Source: an uncultured Christensenellaceae bacterium (GTDB lineage Bacteria > Bacillota > Clostridia > Christensenellales > UMGS416). Taken from it: a stretch of DNA of 64,000 nt. Positions 31,674-40,378 of this stretch are shown in pieces (positions within the stretch are counted from its first letter, which is position 1; each line of letters starts with the position of its first letter). The position numbers were made by a program, and so were the translations under genes. The stretch is taken from positions 135,917 through 199,916 of the forward strand of contig CALWDW010000039.1 in NCBI GenBank assembly GCA_944376795.1. The letters run 5' to 3'. Below the pieces are notes generated by a model. The model was not told the DNA's origin. It saw nothing but the letters and a program-made list of their open reading frames with translations, and did no database searches.

Positions 31674-32468
31674 ATGCCCGTTATTTCCATGAAGCAGCTG
31701 CTGGAGGCCGGCGTCCACTTTGGACATCAGACCCGCCGCTGGAACCCCAAGATGAAGCCCTATATCTTCACCGAGCGCAACGGCATTTTCATCATCGACC
31801 TGCAGAAGACCGTTAAGAAGGTGGACGAGGCCTATGCCTATGTTCGTGAGGTCGCTGAGAACGGCGGCTCCATCCTCTTCGTCGGCACCAAAAAGCAGGC
31901 CCAGGAGTCCATTGAGGTGGAGAGCAAGCGCTGCGGCCAGTTCTTCATCAACCAGCGCTGGCTGGGCGGCACCCTGACCAACTTCAAGACCATCCAGAAG
32001 CGGATCGAGTACCTCAAGAGCCTCTACGAGATGGAGGAGAACGGGACCTTTGAGCAGCTTCCCAAGAAGGAAGTCATCAAGCTGAAGGCCGAGCGCGATA
32101 AGCTGGAGAAGAACCTGGGCGGCATTAAGGATATGCGCAAGCTTCCCACCTGCCTCTTCGTGGTGGATCCCCGCAAGGAGCACCTGGCTGTGGCCGAGGC
32201 CCGCAAGCTGAACATCCCCATCGTGGGCATTGTGGACACCAACTGTGATCCCGACGAGATCGACTACATCATCCCCGGCAACGATGACGCCATCCGTGCC
32301 GTCAAGCTCATCCTTTCCGCCATGGCCAACGCCGTACTGGAGGGCAACCAGGGCGAGCAGATGAATGACGACGCCGCCGTGCCCGCCGAGGAACTGGGCA
32401 CCCCGGAGGAGGCGGCCGCTCCCGCCGAGGCTGCGGAAGAGGCTCCCGCCGAGGAGACCGCCGAATAG
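31674..32468 (+). CDS. rpsB: 30S ribosomal protein S2
   Basis: A 264-residue small-subunit protein. It starts [20 protein letters not shown] at ATG 31674 with AAGGAGG upstream. It has [30 protein letters not shown] and the helical coiled region around residues 110-150. The C-terminus (about 235-264) is an acidic Ala/Glu-rich tail typical of high-GC clostridia. rpsB precedes tsf as usual. Confidence 0.98.
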   Translation: MPVISMKQLLEAGVHFGHQTRRWNPKMKPYIFTERNGIFIIDLQKTVKKVDEAYAYVREVAENGGSILFVGTKKQAQESIEVESKRCGQFFINQRWLGGTLTNFKTIQKRIEYLKSLYEMEENGTFEQLPKKEVIKLKAERDKLEKNLGGIKDMRKLPTCLFVVDPRKEHLAVAEARKLNIPIVGIVDTNCDPDEIDYIIPGNDDAIRAVKLILSAMANAVLEGNQGEQMNDDAAVPAEELGTPEEAAAPAEAAEEAPAEETAE

Positions 32469-32476
32469 GATCTGAG

Positions 32477-32502
32477 AAGGGAAGGATTTCTTCCCTTTTT
32501 TA
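32477..32502 (+). terminator. Terminator/attenuator between rpsB and tsf
   Basis: AAGGGAAG (32477-32484) pairs with CTTCCCTT (32490-32497), loop GATTT, then TTTT. It allows rpsB to be made in excess of tsf. Confidence 0.75.
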
Positions 32503-32551
32503 CCCCACGCTTTTCTGTGAGTATGATGAGAGTCCTAAGGAGGATATGATT

Positions 32552-33199
32552 ATGGCATTTACCGCTGCGGATGTTAAGACCCTCCGGGAGCGCACCGGAG
32601 TTGGCATGATGGACTGCAAGAAGGCCCTGGTGGAGGCCAATGGCGATATGGAGAAGGCCGTGGAGCTCCTGCGGGAGAAGGGCATGGCCGCCGCCGCCAA
32701 GAAGGCGAGCCGTATTGCTGCCGAGGGTATTGTAGACTCCTATATCCACATGGGCGGCAAGATCGGCGTCCTGGTGGAGGTCAACTGCGAGACCGACTTT
32801 GTTGCCAAGAACGACGGCTTCCGTGCTTTTGTCCGGGATATCGCGATGCAGATCGCCGCTTCTAAGCCTGAGTATGTGACCAAGGAAGAGGTTCCTGCCG
32901 AGGCCGTGGAGAAGGAGCGCGAGATCCTCCGTGCCCAGGCCCTGAACGAGGGTAAGCCCGAGAAGATCGTTGACAAGATGGTGGAGGGCCGGATCGCCAA
33001 GTATTACCGCGAGGTCTGCCTTATGGAGCAGCCCTTTGTGAAGGATCCCGATAAGACCATTTCCCAGTACCTCAATGAGCAGGTCGCCGCCATTGGCGAG
33101 AAGATCAGCATCCGCCGTTTCGTTCGCTACGAGATGGGCGAGGGCCTGGAGAAGCGCCAGGACAACTTCGTGGAAGAGGTTATGAGCCAGATGAAGTAA
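32552..33199 (+). CDS. tsf: Elongation factor Ts, short form
   Basis: A 215-residue nucleotide exchange factor for EF-Tu. The N-terminal UBA-like domain runs to about residue 50 ([19 protein letters not shown]), then ETDFVAKN and a C-terminal core with EQPFVKD. It is shorter than the 280-300 residue E. coli form, as in several clostridial and thermophile lineages. ATG 32552 is chosen because AAGGAGG is 8 bases upstream; ATG 32546 would be only 2 bases away. Confidence 0.96.
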   Translation: MAFTAADVKTLRERTGVGMMDCKKALVEANGDMEKAVELLREKGMAAAAKKASRIAAEGIVDSYIHMGGKIGVLVEVNCETDFVAKNDGFRAFVRDIAMQIAASKPEYVTKEEVPAEAVEKEREILRAQALNEGKPEKIVDKMVEGRIAKYYREVCLMEQPFVKDPDKTISQYLNEQVAAIGEKISIRRFVRYEMGEGLEKRQDNFVEEVMSQMK

Positions 33200-33240
33200 G
33201 CCGAGGCAGGGAGGGCTTTCCCTGGCTTGGACTGCACGAG

Positions 33241-33277
33241 GGGCGTTTGGCCGCGTCAGCGGTTGAACGCTCTTTTG
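33241..33277 (+). terminator. Terminator of tsf
   Basis: GGGCGTT (33241-33247) pairs with AACGCTC (33266-33272) around an inner CCGC-GTCA-GCGG stem, followed by TTTTG. Confidence 0.65.
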
Positions 33278-33398
33278 TATAAGCTCCCAATTTGCTGGAG
33301 AAACAGGGGCGAGGAAGCTTGAATGTCCTAGCCGCGGGCCAGAGGGCGCTTCCGCAGGGAACCCGTCAGGCATTGCAGAGAAAACCAAACCCGTATCG

Positions 33399-33427
33399 TT
33401 GCTTTTTCCGGGGGCCTCTGGTATACT
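33399..33427 (+). promoter_or_regulatory. Promoter between tsf and pyrH
   Basis: TTGCTT (33399-33404), 17-base spacer, TATACT (33422-33427). Predicted transcription start about 33434. Confidence 0.65.
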
Positions 33428-33433
33428 ATAAGG

Positions 33434-33540
33434 GATGATTTGACGGCGTGTCATGCAATCTATATTGCCTTTTCTCTGCGGACATGGTTCCCGTACTGCG
33501 GGAGTGAAGCGTCAGGTCATGGCCTGGCGTGTTTTTTTGC
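33434..33540 (+). ncRNA. Putative 105-base leader or small RNA upstream of pyrH
   Basis: A promoter at 33399-33427 and a terminator-like hairpin at 33509-33538 frame a short transcript with a CCCG-TACTG-CGGG stem in its middle. It does not resemble a PyrR site or a riboswitch I know. Either a stand-alone small RNA or an attenuated pyrH leader; both are inference. Confidence 0.35.
33509..33538 (+). terminator. Terminator-like hairpin upstream of pyrH
   Basis: CGTCAGG (33510-33516) pairs with CCTGGCG (33523-33529, one G-T), followed by TG and seven T. Confidence 0.7.
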
Positions 33541-33559
33541 CAGGCTCCGGATCAGGAAA

Positions 33560-33604
33560 TGGAAGGGAGGACGGGAAGCAGGATGACCCGGTCCTTCCTT
33601 TTGC
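33560..33604 (+). terminator. Second hairpin upstream of pyrH
   Basis: GGAAGG pairs with CCTTCC and GGG with CCC across an internal loop, followed by TTTT. Weaker than the first. Confidence 0.45.
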
Positions 33605-33650
33605 ACCCTATAGGAAACGGAAGGAATAACACCACGGAGGTAGGTTGAGT

Positions 33651-34385
33651 ATGGAAGAAAAAAAAGCAACCCGCGTACTGCTGAAGATCAGCGGAGAGGC
33701 TCTCTCGGGGGACAAGGGTTTTGGAATTGACCCCCAGGCCCTGGAGGATATTGCCACGCAGATCAAGGACGCTTTCCAGGCCGGGGTAGAGCTGGGCGTG
33801 GTGCTGGGCGCGGGGAATATCTGGCGGGGACGTTTGGGCGTCGGCATGGATCGGGTGAACGCCGATCATATGGGCATGCTGGCCACCACCATCAATGCCT
33901 TGGCTTTGCAGGATGCCCTGGAGGGTATGGGCATTCCCACGCGCGTACAGACAGCCGTGGAGATGCGGCAGTTTGCCGAGCCCTATATTCGCCGCAAGGC
34001 CATGCGTCACCTGGAAAAAGGCCGCGTGGTGATCTTTGGTTGCGGCACGGGTAACCCCTTCGTGACTACGGATACCGCCGCAGCGCTGCGCGCCGCCGAG
34101 ATCAAGGCGGACGTCTGCCTGAAGGCGACCAATGTAGATGGCGTGTATACTGCCGACCCGAAGAAGGATCCCACGGCACGCCGTTACCGCACTATTAGCA
34201 TGATTGACGCCCTCAAGGATGGCTTGAAGGTCATGGACTCCACGGCTTTGGCCATGTGCATGGATAATCAGGTGCCAATTGTGGTCTTCGACCTGCACAA
34301 GCGGGGCAACATCCTGCGCGCCTGTCAGGGGGAGGACATCGGGACCCGGGTTGGGACGAAGCTTCCCACCGCGTTCTACAACTAG
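33651..34385 (+). CDS. pyrH: UMP kinase
   Basis: A 244-residue amino-acid-kinase-fold enzyme phosphorylating UMP to UDP. It has [20 protein letters not shown] at the start, [45 protein letters not shown] (20-residue catalytic stretch) and [16 protein letters not shown] 33651 is 10 bases after GGAGG; TTG 33645 in frame is only 4 away. First coding gene after the two-hairpin leader. Confidence 0.97.
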   Translation: MEEKKATRVLLKISGEALSGDKGFGIDPQALEDIATQIKDAFQAGVELGVVLGAGNIWRGRLGVGMDRVNADHMGMLATTINALALQDALEGMGIPTRVQTAVEMRQFAEPYIRRKAMRHLEKGRVVIFGCGTGNPFVTTDTAAALRAAEIKADVCLKATNVDGVYTADPKKDPTARRYRTISMIDALKDGLKVMDSTALAMCMDNQVPIVVFDLHKRGNILRACQGEDIGTRVGTKLPTAFYN

Positions 34386-34410
34386 GTTCGGCGGGTTTTT
34401 CCGGCGGCCC

Positions 34411-34439
34411 TTGCAAATTGAAAGGAAATTGTTTACAAT
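34411..34439 (+). promoter_or_regulatory. Internal promoter of frr
   Basis: TTGCAA (34411-34416), 17-base spacer, TACAAT (34434-34439), between pyrH and frr. Confidence 0.65.
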
Positions 34440-34476
34440 ACGCAGAGACGACCATCCGTATATGGGAGGCAAGACG

Positions 34477-35037
34477 ATGACTTACCAAGACTGTATTAAT
34501 AACGGAACCCAGCGTATGGACAAAACGATCAGCGTCCTGAAACAGGAGCTATCCTCGCTGAAGGCCGGGCGGGCCAATCCCCAGATCCTGGATCGGGTTC
34601 TGGTGGACTACTATGGTACGCCGACTCCCATCACCCAGATGGGCAATGTATCCGCTCCTGAACCCCGGGTGCTGGTGATCAACCTGTGGGAGGCCAGCAT
34701 GATCAAGGAAGTGGAGAAGGCCATCACCCAGTCGGATCTTGGCATTAACCCCAGCAATGACGGCAAGGTGATCCGTCTGGTGGTTCCGGAGCTGACCCAG
34801 GAGCGCCGCAAGGAGCTGACTAAGGTTGTGAGCAAACTGGGGGAGGAAGCCCGCATCGCCATCCGCGCTATTCGCCGCGACCTCAATGAGCAGCTGAAAA
34901 AGGCGGAGAAGAAGGGCGAAATCACCGAGGATGAGCTCACCCGCGGCGAGAAGGAGGTCCAAAAGACCACCGATAAGTACGTCAAGACCATCGATGAGAT
35001 GGTGCAGGCCAAGGAAAAGGAGATCATGTCGGTATGA
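34477..35037 (+). CDS. frr: Ribosome recycling factor
   Basis: A 186-residue tRNA-shaped protein that splits post-termination ribosomes with EF-G. It has [38 protein letters not shown] and the Glu/Lys-rich C-terminal helices. Start ATG 34477 with GGGAGG upstream. Normal length. The stop overlaps the next gene's ATG (ATGA). Confidence 0.98.
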   Translation: MTYQDCINNGTQRMDKTISVLKQELSSLKAGRANPQILDRVLVDYYGTPTPITQMGNVSAPEPRVLVINLWEASMIKEVEKAITQSDLGINPSNDGKVIRLVVPELTQERRKELTKVVSKLGEEARIAIRAIRRDLNEQLKKAEKKGEITEDELTRGEKEVQKTTDKYVKTIDEMVQAKEKEIMSV

Positions 35038-35243
35038 CCGGTGGCCTGCCGCTTTGCCAGGGCCTTATTTTGGAGGAGGCTCTGGCGAACCTGGCCAACG
35101 CTGGTGTGACCTGTACGGAGACGGAGGACGTCACCCCCGCCAAGGGTACGCAGGAGGGGGACGTGCTGCGGGTAATCCGTGTGCGTGAAGACCATGGCGT
35201 TGTCTGCCTGACAGTGGGGCGTTTTCCGCCGGAGCGTATCTGA
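35034..35243 (+). CDS. Small PASTA-like protein
   Basis: A 69-residue protein overlapping frr by ATGA. The order [13 protein letters not shown] (helix), [20 protein letters not shown] (20-residue strand region) and VCLTVGRF looks like a single PASTA domain, normally an extracellular repeat of PknB kinases and penicillin-binding proteins. Here it has no signal peptide, kinase or transpeptidase. It lies between translation and cell-wall-carrier genes. The family call is inference from pattern; the frame and tight overlap support a real gene. Confidence 0.6.
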   Translation: MTGGLPLCQGLILEEALANLANAGVTCTETEDVTPAKGTQEGDVLRVIRVREDHGVVCLTVGRFPPERI

Positions 35244-35320
35244 CGTGCAGCGTCCCCGACGGCGGGATATGGTCTGGTACACGCCCCGGCGTGCACCCGT
35301 GTGCAAAGGGATAGCATGAA

Positions 35321-35375
35321 GCGGTTTCTTGCGCCAGCGGCGGGCGACGCGGGAAACCGCCTCTATTATTTCTAT
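35321..35375 (+). terminator. Terminator-like hairpin before uppS
   Basis: GCGGTTTC (35321-35328) and GAAACCGC (35353-35360), long loop, then a T-rich CTCTATTATTTC. It may attenuate transcription into uppS. Confidence 0.45.
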
Positions 35376-35395
35376 TTCGGCAAGGGGGGGATACC

Positions 35396-36157
35396 ATGGA
35401 ACCGGAAAGGCAGGATTTGTTGGAGGAACTGCGCAAGGGAGCGCTGCCCCGGCATGTGGCCATTGTCATGGATGGCAACGGCCGCTGGGCAAAGGCAAGA
35501 GGACTGCCTCGTACCGCCGGACATAAGCAAGGCGTGGAGACCGTGCGGGAAATCGTGCGCATGACCCGACAGCTGGATATTCCGGTGCTGACTATATTTG
35601 CCTTTTCGACGGAAAATTGGTCCCGGCCCCAGTATGAGGTGGATGCCCTGATGCGCCTGATGGTGGATGCCATCATCAAGGAGGTGCCGGAACTTCATGC
35701 CAACGGCGTGCGTCTACGGTTTATCGGTGATCTCTCCCGGCTCAACCGCGATCTGACCCAGGCCGTGGAGAAGGCGCACGCCACCACCCGGGATAACCGT
35801 ATCCTCACCCTGAACGTGGCTGTAAACTATGGGGGACGTGCGGAGATCACCCGTGCTGCCCGCTTATTGGCCCAAAGGGCGGTGGAGGGCAAACTGGAGC
35901 CTGCCTCAATCCGCGAGAAAGATGTGGCGGATGTCCTGTATACGGCGGGACAGCCCGATGTGGATCTGTTGATCCGCACGGGCGGAGACAAACGCATCAG
36001 CAATTTCCTGCTTTTTCAGTGCGCCTATGCAGAATTCGTGGTGCCGTCCATCTACTGGCCGGATTTTGACCGGTACCAGTATTACTTGGCGCTGAAGGAA
36101 TTCCAGGGGAGGCAGCGCCGCTTTGGCGGCCTGGGGGAGGAGGATGCGCGTGGTTAA
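35396..36157 (+). CDS. uppS: Undecaprenyl diphosphate synthase (isoprenyl transferase)
   Basis: A 253-residue cis-prenyltransferase making the C55 lipid carrier for cell-wall synthesis. It has IVMDGNGRWAK with the Mg-binding Asp, GHKQGVE, FAFSTENW, RFIGD, NVAVNYGGRAE and IRTGGDKRISNF with AYAE following. All catalytic residues known from E. coli UppS are kept (Asp in MDGNG, Arg, His and Glu). Length normal; extra N-terminal 18 residues. Overlaps cdsA by 14 bases. Confidence 0.97.
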   Translation: MEPERQDLLEELRKGALPRHVAIVMDGNGRWAKARGLPRTAGHKQGVETVREIVRMTRQLDIPVLTIFAFSTENWSRPQYEVDALMRLMVDAIIKEVPELHANGVRLRFIGDLSRLNRDLTQAVEKAHATTRDNRILTLNVAVNYGGRAEITRAARLLAQRAVEGKLEPASIREKDVADVLYTAGQPDVDLLIRTGGDKRISNFLLFQCAYAEFVVPSIYWPDFDRYQYYLALKEFQGRQRRFGGLGEEDARG

Positions 36158-36962
36158 CCGCGTCATCATGACCCTTGTCCTCCTTCTGGTCATAGCCATT
36201 GTGATTATTTTCCGCCCCATCGCCCTGCCGATTTTTGTCGCGGTAGCTGGGGTGATCAGCTTCTGTGAGGTGCACGCCGCCATGCGGGCCGGGGGAATGA
36301 AGCCCTGTATGTGGACCGGAATTACCATGATCCTGGGCATGATCCCCATGTATTACCTGATGGGGCAGGAGGGGATCCTGGTGCTGTACATGGTGCTTAC
36401 CACCATCAATCTGGTTTGGGCGGTTTTCCTGCCGCAGCGCATGTTTTCGGATATCATCATTTCGGTGTTCCTTATGTTTTACCCGGTCTGGGGTTTTGTG
36501 GCGCTTTTGATGATCAACGACTTTGAGCCACAGGCCCTGGCGTATGTGGGTATTGGCATCGCGCTGCTGTCTCCGTCAGTCAGCGATATCTTTGCGCTGA
36601 TTGCGGGACGCTGCTGGGGCCGGCACAAGCTGGCGCCCCAGATCAGTCCCAAGAAGACCGTTGAGGGTTCCGTTGGCGGGCTGCTGGGATGCGTGGGTAT
36701 TACCGTGCTGGGGGGATATCTCTGTCGGGCGACCGGGTTCTACTTGGGACTGGAGCTTTGGCAGTACGCCGCAATCGGAGTGTGTACGGGCATTTTTGCC
36801 CAGGTGGGCGACCTGACTGCGTCGGTGATCAAACGTTACACCGGGATTAAGGATTTTGGCACCATACTCATGAGCCATGGCGGCGTCATGGATCGTATGG
36901 ACAGCATTATTATGGGTTCGGTGGCCGTAATCTGTTTGCTGAAACTGATGGTGGCTGTCTGA
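36144..36962 (+). CDS. cdsA: Phosphatidate cytidylyltransferase
   Basis: A 272-residue membrane enzyme making CDP-diacylglycerol, with about eight hydrophobic segments. The signature is at the C-terminus, SVIKRYTGIKDFG (about 226-238) followed by SHGGVMDRMDS, a slightly altered form of the usual P-G-H-G-G-x-x-D-R. Start ATG 36144 sits right after GGAGGAGG, inside uppS; GTG 36150 is an alternative with better spacing. Confidence 0.95.
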   Translation: MRVVNRVIMTLVLLLVIAIVIIFRPIALPIFVAVAGVISFCEVHAAMRAGGMKPCMWTGITMILGMIPMYYLMGQEGILVLYMVLTTINLVWAVFLPQRMFSDIIISVFLMFYPVWGFVALLMINDFEPQALAYVGIGIALLSPSVSDIFALIAGRCWGRHKLAPQISPKKTVEGSVGGLLGCVGITVLGGYLCRATGFYLGLELWQYAAIGVCTGIFAQVGDLTASVIKRYTGIKDFGTILMSHGGVMDRMDSIIMGSVAVICLLKLMVAV

Positions 36963-36972
36963 TAGGAGGAAA

Positions 36973-38124
36973 ATGGCGAAAAGAATACTGATCCTGGGCA
37001 GCACCGGTTCTATTGGCACCCAGGCCCTGGATATAATAGAGCGGATGCCCGAGGAATTCACCGTGGCGGGTCTGGCGGCAGGAAGCAATGTCCGGCTCCT
37101 GGCGGAGCAGGCCCGGCGGTTCCGCCCGGAGGCGGTGGCCATGGCCGATCCCCAGGCGGCCGAAGCGCTGCGACGGGAACTGCCTGCCTTGGCCGTCTTT
37201 TCGGGAAATGCAGGGGTGGAGGCCCTCTGCCGGCAAGTGGACGCCGATATGGCGCTGGTGGCGGTGGTGGGCATCGCCGGGCTGCCCCTGGTGCTGGCGT
37301 GTCTGGAGGCGGGGATCCAGGTGGCTCTGGCCAACAAGGAGGCCCTGGTAACCGGCGGACATCTGGTGATGCCTTTGGCAGCCTCTTTGGGGCTTCCGGT
37401 GCTGCCGGTGGACAGCGAGCATTCGGCTGTTTTCCAGTGCCTGATGGCTTCACGGAATCCGCAGCAAGAGGTCAGGCGCCTGATCCTGACGGCTTCGGGG
37501 GGACCCTTTTTCGGCCGCACCCGGGAGGAATTGGCCCATGTTACAGTGCAGCAGGCCCTCCGGCATCCCAATTGGTCCATGGGAGCCAAGGTGACGCTGG
37601 ACTCGGCCAGCCTGGTCAATAAAGGACTGGAGGTCATCGAGGCCCACTATCTTTTTGCTATGGAGCCCGCGCAGATTGGCGTGCTGGTGCATCCCCAAAG
37701 CATTGTCCACTCCATGGTGGAGTATCGGGACGGGGCGATTATGGCCCAACTGAGCCCGCCGGATATGCGGCTGCCCATCCAGTTGGCTTTGGCCTATCCC
37801 CGGCGGCTGCCCGGCGTCATGGCTCCCTTGGATTTGACGGCTAAACCCTTAACATTCCATCCGGTGGACTCCGAGGCCTTCCCCGCGCTGGGGCTGGCCT
37901 ACCGTGCCTTGGAGCAGGGACAGGGAAGGACAATTGTCTATAATGCCGCCGACGAGGTGGCGGTGGAGGCCTTCCAGCAGGGGAAGATTGGGTTTCTGGA
38001 TATTCCCCGCTGTATTGAGGCGGCCATGGAGTCCGTTCCCGCGGGAGATATTAGTGGGCTTGAGGGTATACTAGACCTGGATCAACGGACCCGCCGCTTT
38101 GTGCGGGAGCGGATAGGGGAGTAG
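36973..38124 (+). CDS. dxr: 1-deoxy-D-xylulose-5-phosphate reductoisomerase
   Basis: A 383-residue NADPH enzyme of the MEP isoprenoid pathway. It has ILGSTGSIGTQALDI (NADPH-binding), NKEALVTGG, VDSEHSAVFQCL, LTASGGPFF, WSMGAKVTLDSASLVNKGLE (20-residue metal and substrate region) and HPQSIVHSMVEY. Length normal. AGGAGGAAA precedes ATG 36973. ispG lies two genes on, so two MEP steps are in one cluster. Confidence 0.98.
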   Translation: MAKRILILGSTGSIGTQALDIIERMPEEFTVAGLAAGSNVRLLAEQARRFRPEAVAMADPQAAEALRRELPALAVFSGNAGVEALCRQVDADMALVAVVGIAGLPLVLACLEAGIQVALANKEALVTGGHLVMPLAASLGLPVLPVDSEHSAVFQCLMASRNPQQEVRRLILTASGGPFFGRTREELAHVTVQQALRHPNWSMGAKVTLDSASLVNKGLEVIEAHYLFAMEPAQIGVLVHPQSIVHSMVEYRDGAIMAQLSPPDMRLPIQLALAYPRRLPGVMAPLDLTAKPLTFHPVDSEAFPALGLAYRALEQGQGRTIVYNAADEVAVEAFQQGKIGFLDIPRCIEAAMESVPAGDISGLEGILDLDQRTRRFVRERIGE

Positions 38125-38257
38125 GCGACGCCTGCATAAGCGAAGAACTCCGCGCCTGCTTTTTCGGATCTCTGGCGGAGATGCAGGCAGACGGAGCACC
38201 GGTCGGCTTCCATGGCCGTAGAGGAATTCCTATGCCGCGAGTAGGAGGATAGACAGA

Positions 38258-39310
38258 ATGGGTGTTTTGACGATAGGATCGGTTCTGTTGGCGATCTTGG
38301 CGCTGAGCGTCCTGATTTTGGTGCATGAGTTTGGCCACTTTGGCATGGCCCGGGTCTTTAAGATTCCGGTTTATGAGTTTTCCGTGGGTATGGGGCCTGC
38401 CCTGTGGAAGAAAAAACGCGGGGATACCCTGTACTCGATTCGAGCCATCCCTTTGGGCGGGTATTGCGCCTTTGACGACGATGCCAGCATCAACAGCGGG
38501 GATCTCAATCTGTACAAATACCCTATCTGGAAGCGTTCCCTGGTGATCTTTGCCGGGCCGCTGATGAATATTCTGACTGCCTTTGTGATCGCGTTTCTCA
38601 TTGTCAGCTGCATTGGCCTGCAGACGGTGGTGCCCGAGATTTCTTCGGTCAACGCCGGCTCCCCTGCGGAGGAAGCGGGCCTGCTTGCCGACGACGTTTT
38701 CCTTTCGGTGAATGGCATCCCGGTGGATGGGAACCGGGATGTGCTTTCCGCAGCCTTTGCGGAAAATGGAGAGAACCCTGCCTTGGTGGTGGTGGAACGG
38801 GATGGCCAGACGCTGGAAGTGACCGTAACCCCTCGGCTGGATGAATCCACCGGCCAGTATATGCTGGGTATTTATCTGAAGACGGTCTATGTTCCCCAGC
38901 CCATTGGGACGGCGGCGTCGGTATCCGTTACATGGATTGGTTCCATGGTAAAGGAACTGCTCTCCTTCCTAGGCGGGTTGATCAGCCGCGGACAGGGCGC
39001 CGAGGAAATGACCGGCGTCGTGGGCACGGTGGCGATCCTCAGCGACACCGTCAAGTCCGGCGCGGTGGCCGAGCTTCTCACCATGGTAGCTTTCATCTCC
39101 ATCAATCTGGGGGTCTTTAACCTGATTCCCTTTCCCGCGCTGGACGGCGGCAAGCTAGTACTCTACGGCGTAGAGGCGATTACCCGCAAGCGTCTGACCA
39201 TCAAGCAAGAGATGGTGGTGCAGACCATAGGTCTGGCGTTCTTTGCACTGCTCTTTATCGTAATGACCTACCGGGATATCGCCCGGCTGTTCCAGGGAGG
39301 ATGGGGTTAA
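38258..39310 (+). CDS. rseP: RIP site-2 metalloprotease
   Basis: A 350-residue intramembrane zinc protease of the RseP/YluC type, which cleaves anti-sigma factors and signal peptides in the membrane. HEFGH at residues 25-29 in the first helix, a single PDZ domain (about 125-200) with SVNGIPVDG, and NLIPFPALDGGKL (about 288-300) with the third zinc ligand Asp. Four membrane segments. The 133-base gap before it has no terminator. Co-clusters with dxr and ispG as in most Bacillota. Confidence 0.96.
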   Translation: MGVLTIGSVLLAILALSVLILVHEFGHFGMARVFKIPVYEFSVGMGPALWKKKRGDTLYSIRAIPLGGYCAFDDDASINSGDLNLYKYPIWKRSLVIFAGPLMNILTAFVIAFLIVSCIGLQTVVPEISSVNAGSPAEEAGLLADDVFLSVNGIPVDGNRDVLSAAFAENGENPALVVVERDGQTLEVTVTPRLDESTGQYMLGIYLKTVYVPQPIGTAASVSVTWIGSMVKELLSFLGGLISRGQGAEEMTGVVGTVAILSDTVKSGAVAELLTMVAFISINLGVFNLIPFPALDGGKLVLYGVEAITRKRLTIKQEMVVQTIGLAFFALLFIVMTYRDIARLFQGGWG

Positions 39311-39316
39311 GCAAAC

Positions 39317-40378
39317 ATGGAACGAAAGATGACGCGGGCCGTCCGGGTGGGCGGCCTTCCCATTGGCGGCGGTGCGCCCATTGTGATCCAGTCGATGACC
39401 AATACCGATACCCGGGACGCAGAGGCTACGCTGGCCCAGATCCATCGGCTGGAGGAAGCCGGCTGCCAGATTGTGCGGCTCTCGGTCTATGACGAGGGCT
39501 GCATTGCCAGCCTGCCTGCGATCCTGCAGGGTGCGCATGTCCCACTGGTGGCCGATATTCACTTCAATGCCTCTCTGGCCGTGCAGGCCGTGGAGGCCGG
39601 AATTCACAAGCTGCGAATCAATCCGGGAAATATCGGAAACGCCCGGCGGGTGGCTTATGTTGCAGATGCTGCCAAGGCTCATGGGGTTCCCATCCGCATT
39701 GGGGTTAACAGCGGCTCCCTGCATCGGGATATTCTGGCTAAGCATGGCGGGCCGACCCCGGCTGCCCTGGCTGAGAGCGCTCTGGAAGAGGTGTGTGCCT
39801 TGGAGAAGGCAGGGTTCTCAGACATTGTGATCTCGGTCAAGGCGACCAGTGTACAGACCAACCTGGAGGCCAACCGCATACTGAGCCGGTCGGTGGATTA
39901 TCCCCTGCATCTGGGGGTGACCGAGGCAGGCACCCGGGCGTATGGCGCGGTGAAGTCGGCTGCCGGGCTGGCCCCGCTGCTGTTGGACGGGATTGGGGAT
40001 ACCATCCGCGTCTCTCTGTCCGGGGATCCTGTGCCCGAAGTTGCGGTGGCACGGGATATCCTGCGGGCCGTGGGCCTGTACCATGAGGGGATAGAGGTAA
40101 TCTCCTGCCCCACCTGCGGGCGCTGCGGAATTGATGTGGCGGGGATGGCCGCCCGGGTAGAAGAAGCGACCCGGCATGTCCGTATCCCTATGAAGATTGC
40201 GGTGATGGGCTGTATTGTCAATGGCCCGGGAGAGGCCCGGGAGGCGGATATGGGGATCGCGGGAGGACGGGAATACGGGCTGCTCTTTGTCAAGGGCAAG
40301 CCCATGAAGAAGCTCCCCATTGGGGAACTGCTCCCCGCACTGCTGGAGGAAGTGGAGGCGTATTTGTGTCGGAATTAA
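39317..40378 (+). CDS. ispG: (E)-4-hydroxy-3-methylbut-2-enyl-diphosphate synthase
   Basis: A 353-residue [4Fe-4S] enzyme of the MEP pathway (GcpE). It has PIVIQSMTNTDTRD, DIHFNASLA, KLRINPGN and the cluster ligands CPTCGRC (about residue 258-264) and MGCIVNGPGEAREAD (about 297-311). Normal length for the short, non-plant type. Overlaps the polC start by 13 bases. Confidence 0.97.
   Translation: MERKMTRAVRVGGLPIGGGAPIVIQSMTNTDTRDAEATLAQIHRLEEAGCQIVRLSVYDEGCIASLPAILQGAHVPLVADIHFNASLAVQAVEAGIHKLRINPGNIGNARRVAYVADAAKAHGVPIRIGVNSGSLHRDILAKHGGPTPAALAESALEEVCALEKAGFSDIVISVKATSVQTNLEANRILSRSVDYPLHLGVTEAGTRAYGAVKSAAGLAPLLLDGIGDTIRVSLSGDPVPEVAVARDILRAVGLYHEGIEVISCPTCGRCGIDVAGMAARVEEATRHVRIPMKIAVMGCIVNGPGEAREADMGIAGGREYGLLFVKGKPMKKLPIGELLPALLEEVEAYLCRN

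Larger units (their letters stand above)
33200..33650. other. Intergenic region between tsf and pyrH with a putative leader or small RNA
   Basis: 451 bases, no gene. Contents in order: the tsf terminator (33241-33277), about 120 bases with nothing recognised, a promoter (33399-33427), a GC-rich leader, a terminator-like hairpin (33509-33538) and a second one (33560-33604) before pyrH. Confidence 0.6.

Noticed and set aside
33434-33604. A PyrR-type attenuator or known riboswitch before pyrH
   Set aside because: I cannot find the PyrR-binding consensus or the conserved core of a riboswitch class I know, so only a generic leader or small RNA is suggested.
35301-35564. An 87-codon frame overlapping the start of uppS
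   Set aside because: It runs into uppS in another frame, has no ribosome site and contains a hairpin.
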